From NCBI GenBank assembly GCA_964555565.1, contig CAZKTF010000091.1, positions 1-13,609 on the forward strand: a DNA stretch of 13,609 nt, given 5' to 3'. Made by a program: the position numbers and the translations under genes. The DNA is from CAZKTF01 sp964555565. Its GTDB lineage: Bacteria; Planctomycetota; JAJSAM01; JAKLKS01. The first letter of the stretch is position 1, and each line of letters begins with the position of its first letter. This document shows, piece by piece, positions 1-6,646 of this stretch. Below the pieces are notes generated by a model, which was not told where the DNA came from, did not search any database, and was given only the letters and a program-made list of their open reading frames with translations.

Positions 1-177
1 GGCGCGCGCCCGCACGGCCGCGGGGAGGCAGCGGGGACAGTAGGCCCGCCCGTCGAGGACGGCGGCGCCTCCGCCCGCCAGCGCGGGCCGCGGGACGCTC
101 TCCCCGCAGCGCGCGCAGAACAGGAGCGCGTCCGGCCTCGGCGCCGTAGGGACTCCGGCGGGCTCGCCGCCCGTCAA
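1..177 (-). CDS. Zinc-ribbon protein, N-terminal fragment (runs off window)
   Basis: Only the first 59 codons are visible; the frame is open to the window edge. Two CxxC pairs are present, C-A-R-C at about residues 21-24 and C-P-R-C at about 48-51. They are separated by a loop ending G-R-A-Y-C, a typical short zinc-ribbon layout. The proposed start is TTG at 175-177, because it overlaps the stop of the preceding gene as TTGA and no ATG or GTG lies in frame before the first CxxC. What follows the ribbon is outside the window, so function is unknown. In high-GC environmental bacteria such N-terminal ribbons often precede a membrane or forkhead-associated domain, but nothing here shows which. 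It is the last visible gene of the vWA-trpS-lipoprotein run and is probably translationally coupled. Confidence 0.6.
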   Translation of the reverse strand, partial: MTGGEPAGVPTAPRPDALLFCARCGESVPRPALAGGGAAVLDGRAYCPRCLPAAVRARA

Positions 178-1040
178 CGGGCTGCGGCCCCCTCGCCCGC
201 CCCCCCGCCGCGGCCGGGCTCCCTCACCACCGACTTCCAGGTCCCGTCGGGGGACATCCGGATCTCCAGGCCCAGCTCCAGCACGGGCGCCCGGTGCCGG
301 TAGGCCGCCCGGCCCTCGCGGACCATCGCGTAGGTGCACTCCCGGGGGGCGCCCCGGGGGTCCTGCGGGGGCGGGGTCCCCAGGGCGCGGGCGCGGAAGA
401 AGACGGGCACCCGGGGGTCCGGACGCATGTGGAACCGGATCGTGAGCTCCTCCGTCCCCACGAACTCGAAGGTCGGACGCGTCGCCGGCCTCATGACGGC
501 CTCCAGCCGGGCCCGCTCCTCGGGGGAGAGTTCCTGGAAGGTTCGGACCGGGTCCTTCCCCTCCGGGACCAGGCCCTCCCCCTTCGGGATCTCGCGGGGG
601 CTCGGGAAGGTCACGCGCGGGACGAAGGTCGCGAGGTGCTTCGGGCCTTCGCTGGCGAGGAGGCGGATCGTCTTCACGCCCGTCGCCGCGTCGTCGCTCT
701 CCTCCCAGCGGACGTAGGACTTCCCCTCGCCGTACTTGCAGAGGGACACGAAGCGCCCCATGAAGGGCTCGTAGGAGGCGTCGATCTCGACCCGGTCGCC
801 GAGGAACATCCCCTCCCCGTCGAGGAAGTCCCCCACCGGGGCGAAGACGCCCTCCGGAACCACGACCACGTCCTCGGGCCGCGCCCGCGGCGGGACCGGG
901 ATCCCGACGTCCCCCACGGCCTCCCGCCTCCCGCCCCCGCCGGCCGCGTCGAAGGCGTCCCGCCCGCCCCCGGAGGTCCTCTCCGCCTGGCACCCCGCGG
1001 CCAGGGCGGCCGCGAGCGCCGCGCCGAGTCCCTTCCTCAT
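174..1040 (-). CDS. Putative secreted lipoprotein, unknown function
   Basis: A 288-residue protein with a short basic N-terminus (M-R-K), an alanine-rich hydrophobic stretch and a cysteine at residue 17 in the context L-A-A-G-C. This resembles a lipobox, though alanine rather than leucine sits at -3, so lipidation is likely but not certain. After a Gly/Arg-rich linker (about 20-45) comes a mixed sequence of beta-like stretches rich in charged and aromatic residues. The C-terminus is a low-complexity Gly/Ala/Arg tail. No family is recognised. The ATG overlaps the trpS stop codon as ATGA, implying translational coupling. The frame stays open upstream into trpS, but that part is antisense-like filler. 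This start is chosen for the overlap and the signal sequence. Confidence 0.8.
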   Translation of the reverse strand: MRKGLGAALAAALAAGCQAERTSGGGRDAFDAAGGGGRREAVGDVGIPVPPRARPEDVVVVPEGVFAPVGDFLDGEGMFLGDRVEIDASYEPFMGRFVSLCKYGEGKSYVRWEESDDAATGVKTIRLLASEGPKHLATFVPRVTFPSPREIPKGEGLVPEGKDPVRTFQELSPEERARLEAVMRPATRPTFEFVGTEELTIRFHMRPDPRVPVFFRARALGTPPPQDPRGAPRECTYAMVREGRAAYRHRAPVLELGLEIRMSPDGTWKSVVREPGRGGGAGEGAAAR

Positions 1041-2035
1041 GGCACCCGCCCTCCCTCGACGATCCCCATCCTCTCCCGGACGATCGAGAGGGTCTCCCGT
1101 GCGACGGTCCGCGCCCGGGCGGCGCCTTCGCCGAGGACGCGCCGGAGCCCCGCCTCGTCCGCCCGGAGGCCGAGGTAGGCCTCCCGGACGGGCGCCAGCG
1201 CGGCGACCAGGTTCTCGGCGAGCTCCCCCTTGCAGTCCACGCAGCCGAGCGCGCCCGAGCGGCAGTCCCGCTCGATGTCCGCCCGCCGGGCGTCGGCCGT
1301 GAAGAAGCCGTGCAGTGTGAAGACGTTGCAGACCTCCGGGCGCCCCGGGTCGTTCCTGCGGAGCTTCTGCGGGTCGGTGTAGGCGCCCCGGAGGAGCCGC
1401 CGGACCTGGTCCGGCTCCTCGACGAGCGCGATGGCGTTCCCCCTCGACTTGGACATCTTGGCCTGCCCGTCCAGCCCGCGGATGCGCCGGGCGGCCCCCT
1501 CGGGCACGATCGCCTTCGGCTCCGGGAAGGTCTCGCCGTAGCGGGCGTTGAACTTCCGGGCGATCTCCCGCGCGAGTTCGAGGTGCTGGACCTGGTCCTC
1601 CCCCACGGGCACCGCGCCGGCGCGGTAGGCGAGGATGTCCGCCGCCATGAGGACGGGGTAGAAGAGCAGCCCGGCGCTCACGGAGTCCGCGTGCTGCTCG
1701 GACTTGTCCTTGAACTGCGTCATCCGCTCCAGCGCCCCGATCCCGGTCTGGCAGGAAAGCAGCCAGGTCAGTTCCGTGTGTTCCGGCACGGCCGACTGGA
1801 CGAAGACCGCGGAGCGCCGCGGGTCGAGCCCGCAGGCCAGGAAGGCCGCCGCCAGGTCGAGGACCCGACGGGGCATCTCGCGCGGCTCGTAGGGCGCCGT
1901 GAGGGCGTGGAGGTCCACGACGCAGAACAGGCACTCGTAGCGGTCCTGGAGCGGGACCCAGTTCCGGATCGCCCCGAGCCAGTTCCCGATGTGGGCGTCC
2001 GCGGTGGGCTGCATGCCGCTGAAGAGCCGTTCCAT
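1037..2035 (-). CDS. trpS: Tryptophanyl-tRNA synthetase
   Basis: Charges tRNA-Trp with tryptophan in the cytoplasm, using ATP. The 332-residue length is normal for bacterial TrpRS. The N-terminus reads S-G-M-Q-P-T-A-D-A-H-I-G-N-W-L-G, with the class I HIGH-type motif H-I-G-N at 15-18. Other family signatures are the A-A-D-I-L stretch at 131-135, G-E-D-Q-V-Q-H-L-E at 145-153 and an intact K-M-S-K-S loop at 193-197. The start at 2035 is supported by a GGGAGG ribosome binding site seven bases upstream. It lies 34 bases after the HEAT/vWA gene and its stop overlaps the lipoprotein start, so it is an inner gene of an operon. No tryptophan-responsive leader or T-box is visible in that short gap. 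Confidence 0.97.
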   Translation of the reverse strand: MERLFSGMQPTADAHIGNWLGAIRNWVPLQDRYECLFCVVDLHALTAPYEPREMPRRVLDLAAAFLACGLDPRRSAVFVQSAVPEHTELTWLLSCQTGIGALERMTQFKDKSEQHADSVSAGLLFYPVLMAADILAYRAGAVPVGEDQVQHLELAREIARKFNARYGETFPEPKAIVPEGAARRIRGLDGQAKMSKSRGNAIALVEEPDQVRRLLRGAYTDPQKLRRNDPGRPEVCNVFTLHGFFTADARRADIERDCRSGALGCVDCKGELAENLVAALAPVREAYLGLRADEAGLRRVLGEGAARARTVARETLSIVRERMGIVEGGRVP

Positions 2036-2042
2036 CCCAGCG

Positions 2043-2048
2043 CCTCCC
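2043..2048 (-). promoter_or_regulatory. Ribosome binding site of trpS
   Basis: GGGAGG on the minus strand, seven bases before the trpS ATG. It is one of the clear Shine-Dalgarno sites of the window and fits an internal operon gene. Confidence 0.7.
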
Positions 2049-2069
2049 TGCCGCCGCGTCCTGCCGCCG

Positions 2070-3479
2070 CTACGGGACCGCCGCGTGCGCCCCGCCGGGC
2101 GGGATCTGGGCGAGGTTCTCGAGGAAGTCCCCCCCGTGGTTCCCGACCCCGACGGAGAGGAAGGACACCTGCCTCGTCCTGTCCGCGCGGTGCAGCGCCG
2201 AGAGGATCCTCCCGGTGTCGGCCACGGTCCCGAAGGAAGGAAGCGCCGTCCCCAGGTACACCACCGTGTCCGCCCCCTCGAGGAAGGCCTCCGGGTCGAG
2301 CGGGTCCAGGGCCGGCTCGGCCATGGCCGTGCGCAGCAGCGCGTGGAGGTCCTGGCGCCCCCGGGCCCCGAGGCCCCGGAGCCTCCCCAGCGCCCGGCCC
2401 TTCGCCTCGGGAGTGGCGCGCTCCGGGCGGCGGAACACGGCGTTCACGGACTCGGCCCCGAAGACCACGTCGAAGGCGCAGTCCGCGGGCAGCGTCTCGA
2501 TCGCGAGCGAGAGGAGGTTGCGGGCGTGGTCCAGGCGGGTCGCCATCGTCGCCCAGTCCTCACGGGCCCTCCCGCGGAGTTCGCGCGCCGCCGGGGGCAT
2601 GAGGTCCTCCGGGCGATAGCCGGGCTTGTCCGCCATCCCCTCCGAGAGGTCGAGGACGAACACGATCCGCCGCGACCAGGAGAGGAGCCCCGCGAGACGG
2701 AGCGAGGGCTCCAGGGCGGGACGCCCCGCGTCCGTGGGCTTGAAGACGTCCGTCCCCGGCTGCGTCTTCCACCACGCCTCGCACCGCTCGAGCGAGGGGG
2801 CCAGCGGCTCCCCCGAGATCCGCCGCAGCCCGAGCCAGGCGTCCCCGAAGAGCCGGCCCGTCTCCGCGCGCATCCGGCCGAGGAGGGCGGGGGCCGCGTC
2901 CACGCCGGGGAGCAGGGAGAGCCCGTGGAGCGCGGCGGAGCGCACGCGGGGGTCCGGGTCGCCCGCCGCGTCCAGGAGGGCGCCGCGCGCCGCCGCCCCG
3001 GGCTTCGGCCGCCCCGCCAGCGCCCGCACCACGGCCGTGCGGCGCTGGGGGTCCTTCTCCTCGGCCGCGGCGGCGAGGACCTCCTCGACGCGGCGGTCCG
3101 GCATCGCGCCGAGGACCTCGACGAGGTAGGGACGTCGGTCCGTGGGCGCCGACCGCCACTCCTGGAGGACCACGTCCGTGGCCTCCTTCGAGGAGAAGCG
3201 CCGGAGGCAGTCCCGGGCCGCGTCGAGGACGAGGTCGGGGGCCTCCCTCCCCGCCGTGCGCAGCGCGAGGCGGGCCGCCAGCGGGGTGTCGAAGAAGCGC
3301 AGCCCGAAGACCGCGTCGGCGATCTCCTTCTCGTCCTTCGTCGGCAGCGCCTTCGAGAGGCGCCTCGCGGCCTGGGTGAAGTCCTCCTCCCCTCCCGCCC
3401 GCGCGGGGCTCCCCCCGAGAAGCGCCGCCAGGGCGAGCGTCGCGACCGCCGCCCGCCGGACCGATCGGTGTCCCCGCAC
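2070..3479 (-). CDS. Secreted HEAT-repeat / von Willebrand factor A protein
   Basis: A 469-residue protein beginning with a basic n-region and a hydrophobic stretch ending A-R-A at about residue 28, a likely Sec signal peptide. Residues about 80-225 look like alpha-helical HEAT repeats (for example D-P-D-P-R-V-R-S-A-A-L-H-G-L). A W-W motif follows at 236-237. Residues about 271-456 resemble a von Willebrand A domain, starting I-V-F-V-L-D-L-S-E-G. The metal-binding MIDAS is degenerate: the usual DxSxS reads D277-L-S279-E-G281, and the later 'L-T-D-G'-like strand reads V-V-Y-L-G-T. Metal-dependent ligand binding may therefore be lost. The start is GTG at 3479, the first possible start in frame. 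It has no properly spaced Shine-Dalgarno but a TACGAT box six bases upstream. Such proteins are common in Planctomycetota and their role is not established; it heads the trpS run. Confidence 0.85.
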   Translation of the reverse strand: MRGHRSVRRAAVATLALAALLGGSPARAGGEEDFTQAARRLSKALPTKDEKEIADAVFGLRFFDTPLAARLALRTAGREAPDLVLDAARDCLRRFSSKEATDVVLQEWRSAPTDRRPYLVEVLGAMPDRRVEEVLAAAAEEKDPQRRTAVVRALAGRPKPGAAARGALLDAAGDPDPRVRSAALHGLSLLPGVDAAPALLGRMRAETGRLFGDAWLGLRRISGEPLAPSLERCEAWWKTQPGTDVFKPTDAGRPALEPSLRLAGLLSWSRRIVFVLDLSEGMADKPGYRPEDLMPPAARELRGRAREDWATMATRLDHARNLLSLAIETLPADCAFDVVFGAESVNAVFRRPERATPEAKGRALGRLRGLGARGRQDLHALLRTAMAEPALDPLDPEAFLEGADTVVYLGTALPSFGTVADTGRILSALHRADRTRQVSFLSVGVGNHGGDFLENLAQIPPGGAHAAVP

Positions 3480-3485
3480 GCCTCC

Positions 3486-3491
3486 ATCGTA
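3486..3491 (-). promoter_or_regulatory. Candidate -10 box for the HEAT/vWA-trpS operon
   Basis: TACGAT on the minus strand, six bases before the GTG start. Transcription would begin at or next to the start codon, giving a leaderless mRNA. No convincing -35 element is visible at normal spacing. The same arrangement occurs before ribE and the aromatic-repeat gene. Confidence 0.4.
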
Positions 3492-3588
3492 CCTGTTCCC
3501 GGCGGCCTCCGGCCCCGCTCCCCGGCCTTCCGCCCGGGCATCGCGGGTCGGGTCCCATCGGGAGCGGCGGGTCGCATCGCCACGCCGC

Positions 3589-3594
3589 TACAAT
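3589..3594 (+). promoter_or_regulatory. Candidate -10 box for the aromatic-repeat/mla operon
   Basis: TACAAT, a near-perfect sigma-70-type -10 box in very GC-rich sequence. It ends 11 bases before the ATG at 3606, so a start site about 7 bases downstream would leave a leader of 5 bases or less. The region at -35 (about 3566-3571, GGCGGG) is poor. The 126-base intergenic region 3480-3605 therefore appears to hold two divergent promoters. Confidence 0.5.
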
Positions 3595-3605
3595 CCGGCA
3601 TCCCC

Positions 3606-5090
3606 ATGGCCCCGCCCCCGCGCCGGCACCCCACCCGCGTCGCCGCGCTCCTCCTCGCCGCCGCCGCGGCGGCCGCCGGCGGCGCCGCGGTGGCCGAGGG
3701 GCCGGAGGTGGCCGCGCTCCCGTTCCTCGAGCGGGAGCGGGCGCTCCCCTCCGCGCCCCGCACGACGGACCTCCTCTGCCCCTTCGGGCTCGTGGCCGAG
3801 TCCCCGGGGCGCCGCGCCTCGGGCGTGCGCCCGCTCTGGCGGGACGTCGCGACGGAGACGCGGGGGCGCCTGGAGGTCCTCTATCCGCTCTACCGGCAGT
3901 GGGGCGAGGGGGAGGAGTTCCACGCGGTGCTCTTCCCCTTCTACTGGCGGGACGTCCTCCCCACCTCGCGCGGGACCGACACCGACACCGCGGTGGTCCC
4001 CTTCCTCTGGTGGGGCGAGGAGCCCGGCGAGGGGTCCTGGTTCCTGTTCCTCCCCTTCGGCGGGACGGTGAAGCAGAAGTTCCTCCTGGATGAGGGCACC
4101 TTCGTCCTCTTCCCTCTCTACCTCGGCTCGCGCAACGGGGAGTACCGGGGGACGCACCTCCTCTGGCCGCTCGTCCACTGGGGCTCGGGCGGCGGACGCT
4201 CCGCGGCGCGCGTCCTCCCGTTCTTCTCCGTGAGCGGGAAGGACGGCGTCTACCGCCGCCGCTCCGTCCTCTGGCCCGTCGTCCACTGGGGCACCGAGGA
4301 CATGGACACCCCCCACCCGCGCTCGGGGTGGCTGGTCTGGCCGCTCCTCGGGCGCGAGACCTCGGACGTCTCCTCCGCGACGACGCTCCTGTGGCCCTTC
4401 TTCTCCTGGGCCGACGGCCCCCGCGCGACGGCGCGGGACCTCCCCTTCCCCTTCTGGCGCCGCCGCACGACCCGCGACGAGAAGGGGGCCGTGGAGACCG
4501 ACCTGTTCTGGCTCTGGCCCTTCTACGGGCGCTACGACTCGGCCTCCGACCGGAGCCGGTTCTACGCCTGGCCGCTGCTGTGGCGCACCGAGCTCGAGGA
4601 GGGGGGGATGCTCGAGACCGCGTGGACCCTCGCCCCCCTCTACACGCACCACCGGAGGGTCCCGGCCGGGACCGTGAAGTGCCCGGTCGGGACGCCCGCG
4701 GAGACCTGGTGGAAGCTCTGGCCGCTCGCCCAGGGGGCCACGGCGGCCGACGGGGCCTCGCAGTGGTCGGCGCTCTCGATCATCCCGATCGTCCGGTGGC
4801 CCGAGTTCGAGGCGAACTGGGGCGTGTTCTTCGAGGTCCTCCGCCACCGGCGCGACGCCGACGGGTCCACCGCGGACGACGCCCTGTTCTCCCTCGTGCG
4901 GGTCCGGCGGGGACCCGCCGGGGAGTCGAGCCGCGTCCCCGGGCTCTTCCGCACCGAGCGGGGCGCCGGGGGGAGCGAGTGGCGGCTCCTGGAGGGCCTC
5001 CTCGGCGGGTCCTACGGGGGCAAGGAGGGGAGTTCGCTGCGGCTCCTCTGGTTCCTTAGGATCCCCCTCGGAGGGGGCGACCGCCGATGA
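3606..5090 (+). CDS. Secreted aromatic-repeat protein coupled to the Mla operon
   Basis: A 494-residue protein not matched to any family I know. Residues 1-30 form a signal peptide: several Arg, a long Leu/Ala stretch, then A-V-A before E-G-P. Residues about 91-398 contain some 16 copies of a motif of the type [VL]-L-[WF]-P-[LF]-[FYVL]-x-x-W, spaced mostly 16-23 residues apart. Examples are L-L-W-P-L-V-H-W-G near 185, V-L-W-P-V-V-H-W-G near 221 and L-L-W-P-F-F-S-W near 261. Charged or Gly-rich turns link them, suggesting repeated beta hairpins. The C-terminal 95 residues lack the motif. The stop codon overlaps the mlaE ATG as ATGA, so it is translated together with a lipid transporter. I infer a periplasmic or outer-membrane partner of that system. 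It does not end in the usual aromatic residue of outer-membrane barrels, so a propeller or solenoid is also possible. The start is ATG at 3606 because the signal peptide begins there; the open frame further upstream is antisense to trpS and the vWA gene. Confidence 0.85.
   Translation: MAPPPRRHPTRVAALLLAAAAAAAGGAAVAEGPEVAALPFLERERALPSAPRTTDLLCPFGLVAESPGRRASGVRPLWRDVATETRGRLEVLYPLYRQWGEGEEFHAVLFPFYWRDVLPTSRGTDTDTAVVPFLWWGEEPGEGSWFLFLPFGGTVKQKFLLDEGTFVLFPLYLGSRNGEYRGTHLLWPLVHWGSGGGRSAARVLPFFSVSGKDGVYRRRSVLWPVVHWGTEDMDTPHPRSGWLVWPLLGRETSDVSSATTLLWPFFSWADGPRATARDLPFPFWRRRTTRDEKGAVETDLFWLWPFYGRYDSASDRSRFYAWPLLWRTELEEGGMLETAWTLAPLYTHHRRVPAGTVKCPVGTPAETWWKLWPLAQGATAADGASQWSALSIIPIVRWPEFEANWGVFFEVLRHRRDADGSTADDALFSLVRVRRGPAGESSRVPGLFRTERGAGGSEWRLLEGLLGGSYGGKEGSSLRLLWFLRIPLGGGDRR
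3876..4799 (+). repeat. Coding repeat array: about 16 aromatic L-W-P-L/F motifs
   Basis: Degenerate tandem repeats at the protein level. The Pro-[LF] core recurs near residues 94, 110, 131, 149, 169, 187, 204, 223, 245, 263, 281, 304, 322, 343, 372 and 393. The DNA echoes this with repeated ctctggccgctc / ctctggcccttc-like blocks, but the copies have diverged, so the array is old rather than a recent expansion. Confidence 0.75.
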
Positions 5091-5896
5091 GGGACCCGTT
5101 CCGGGCCGTGGGCGCGCCGCTCGCGGAGCTCGTGATCGGGGCCGGGGACGTCCTCGCCCTGCTCTGGAAGACGCTGCGGAGGGTCGTCCACCCGAGCCAC
5201 CCGGGCCGCGAGCTCCGGGCCATGGTCATCCAGATGTACGAGCACGGGGTGAAGGCGATCCCGGTGGTGATCCTGGTGGCGATCTTCACCGGGATGATCG
5301 TCTCGCTCCAGACCGGGATCGAGATCAAGACCTTCGGCCAGGAGGACATGATCGGCCTCATCGTCTCCGCGTCCATGTTCCGCGAGATGGGGCCCTTCAT
5401 CACGGCGATCATCCTCACGGCCACCGCCGGGGCCGCCTGCGCCGCCGAGATCGGGACCATGAAGGTGTCCGAGGAGCTGGATGCCCTGGAGATGATGTCC
5501 ATCGACCCGGTCCGCTATCTGGTGGTCCCGCGGGTGCTCGCGCTCGGGCTCATGTGCTTCGCCCTGACGATCCTCACGGACGTCTTCGGGACCGCGGGGG
5601 GCGCGGTCATCGCGCGGAACGAGCTCGGGGTCTCCTACGACGTCTACTTCCGCGGGGCCAAGGAGGCCGTCGAGGGGGAGTATGTCCTCGGGCTCCTCTC
5701 CAAGGACATCTACTCCGGCCTGGTCAAGGCGTTCCTCTTCGGGATCGTGGTCGGCATCGTGGGCTGCTCGCAGGGGCTCCGGGCCACCGGCGGGGCGCTC
5801 GGGGTGGGCCGCGCGGTGCGCCGGGCGGTCGTCTCCTCGATCCTCTTCATCCTCATCCTCGGCTACTTCGTGACCTGGGCCTTCTACGGTGCCTGA
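5087..5896 (+). CDS. mlaE: MlaE-type ABC transporter permease
   Basis: Inner-membrane permease of an MCE/Mla phospholipid transporter. The 269-residue length matches the family. The hallmark segment lies at about 102-140: G-P-F-I-T-A-I-I-L-T-A-T-A-G-A-A, then A-A-E-I-G-T-M-K-V-S-E-E-L-D-A-L, then M-S-I-D-P. This is the conserved EIGTM..EE.DAL region of MlaE/TrnE permeases. Hydrophobic segments fall at about 57-75, 102-118, 148-175, 212-228 and 248-266. The ATG overlaps the preceding repeat-protein stop (ATGA), and its own stop lies inside mlaF, which starts 8 bases earlier. The partners needed for transport, ATPase and MCE protein, follow directly. Direction of lipid flow cannot be read from sequence. 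Confidence 0.95.
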   Translation: MRDPFRAVGAPLAELVIGAGDVLALLWKTLRRVVHPSHPGRELRAMVIQMYEHGVKAIPVVILVAIFTGMIVSLQTGIEIKTFGQEDMIGLIVSASMFREMGPFITAIILTATAGAACAAEIGTMKVSEELDALEMMSIDPVRYLVVPRVLALGLMCFALTILTDVFGTAGGAVIARNELGVSYDVYFRGAKEAVEGEYVLGLLSKDIYSGLVKAFLFGIVVGIVGCSQGLRATGGALGVGRAVRRAVVSSILFILILGYFVTWAFYGA

Positions 5897-6635
5897 GCCC
5901 CGCGTCGTCGTCCGGCTGGAGGGGATCCGGAAGACCTTCGGGGAGAAGGTCGTCCTGGACGGCCTCGACCTGGAGATCCACAAGGGGGAGATCCTGGTCA
6001 TCCTCGGCCGCTCCGGCGGCGGGAAGTCCATCACGCTGAAGACCATCGTGGCGCTGGAACGCCCCGACGCCGGGCGCGTGACCGCCTTCCAGGAGGATGT
6101 CCTCGCCCTCGAGGAGCGGGAGCTCCGCCGGATCCGCCGCCGGTTCGCCTACCTCTTCCAGTCCGGGGCCCTCATCAACTGGCTCACGTCGGCCGAGAAC
6201 GTGGCCCTGCCGCTCGTGGAGAACGACCTCTGCCCGCCCGGGGAGGTCGAGGGCAGGGTCCGGGAGGCCCTGGCGATGGTGGACCTCCCGGACGCGGGGG
6301 CGCTCTACCCGGAGCAGCTCTCCGGCGGGATGCGGAAGCGCGTGGCGCTCGCGCGCTGCCTCGCCCGGGACCCCCAGGTCATCCTCTACGACGAGCCCAC
6401 CACGGGGCTCGACCCCGTGACCAAGGCCAACATCGACCGCCTCATCCTCGCCGCGCGCCAGCGCGCGGGGATCACCTCGGTGGTCATCACGCACGACATC
6501 ACCAGCGCGTTCCGGATGGCGGATCGGATCGCGATGCTGCACGAGGGCCGGATCGCCCTGTGCGCCCCGCCGGCGGAGTTCCGGGCCACGACGATCCCGG
6601 CGGTGCGCCGTTTCCTGGACGCGGAACCCGACTAA
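5889..6635 (+). CDS. mlaF: MlaF-type ABC transporter ATPase
   Basis: Cytoplasmic ATPase that powers the MlaE permease. All ABC motifs are intact in the 248 residues. Walker A is G-R-S-G-G-G-K-S at 40-47, the Q-loop F-Q-S-G-A-L starts at 90 and the signature L-S-G-G-M is at 144-148. Walker B V-I-L-Y-D-E-P is at 164-170, with D-loop T-T-G-L-D-P after it and the switch histidine at 202. The F-Q-S-G-A-L and L-S-G-G-M-R-K-R-V-A-L-A-R wording is typical of the MCE-associated subfamily. The start is GTG at 5889, overlapping the mlaE stop by eight bases, which aligns the N-terminus with relatives. The stop is 11 bases before mlaD. Confidence 0.96.
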   Translation: MPEPRVVVRLEGIRKTFGEKVVLDGLDLEIHKGEILVILGRSGGGKSITLKTIVALERPDAGRVTAFQEDVLALEERELRRIRRRFAYLFQSGALINWLTSAENVALPLVENDLCPPGEVEGRVREALAMVDLPDAGALYPEQLSGGMRKRVALARCLARDPQVILYDEPTTGLDPVTKANIDRLILAARQRAGITSVVITHDITSAFRMADRIAMLHEGRIALCAPPAEFRATTIPAVRRFLDAEPD

Positions 6636-6641
6636 AGGAGG
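6634..6641 (+). promoter_or_regulatory. Ribosome binding site of mlaD
   Basis: AAAGGAGG, the strongest Shine-Dalgarno match in the window, five bases before ATG 6647. It overlaps the last bases of the mlaF TAA. It fixes the mlaD start over longer in-frame extensions into mlaF. Confidence 0.85.
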
Positions 6642-6646
6642 AAGCC

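Noticed and set aside
1041..1934. N-terminal extension of the lipoprotein frame into trpS
   Set aside because: Arg/Gly/Pro-rich out-of-frame reading of trpS. The lipoprotein has its own ATG overlapping the trpS stop, followed by a signal sequence.
2036..2069. Separate promoter or T-box leader for trpS
   Set aside because: The gap is 34 bases with only a ribosome binding site. It is too short for a T-box, and no promoter pattern is visible.
3481..3485. GGAGG as ribosome binding site for the vWA gene
   Set aside because: It ends one base before the GTG, too close to act as a Shine-Dalgarno for that start. No later in-frame start keeps the signal peptide.
1989..3605. Long plus-strand open frame continuous with the aromatic-repeat gene
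   Set aside because: It is antisense to trpS and the vWA gene and rich in Arg/Gly/Pro with no motifs. A signal peptide and a promoter-like box mark the true start at 3606.
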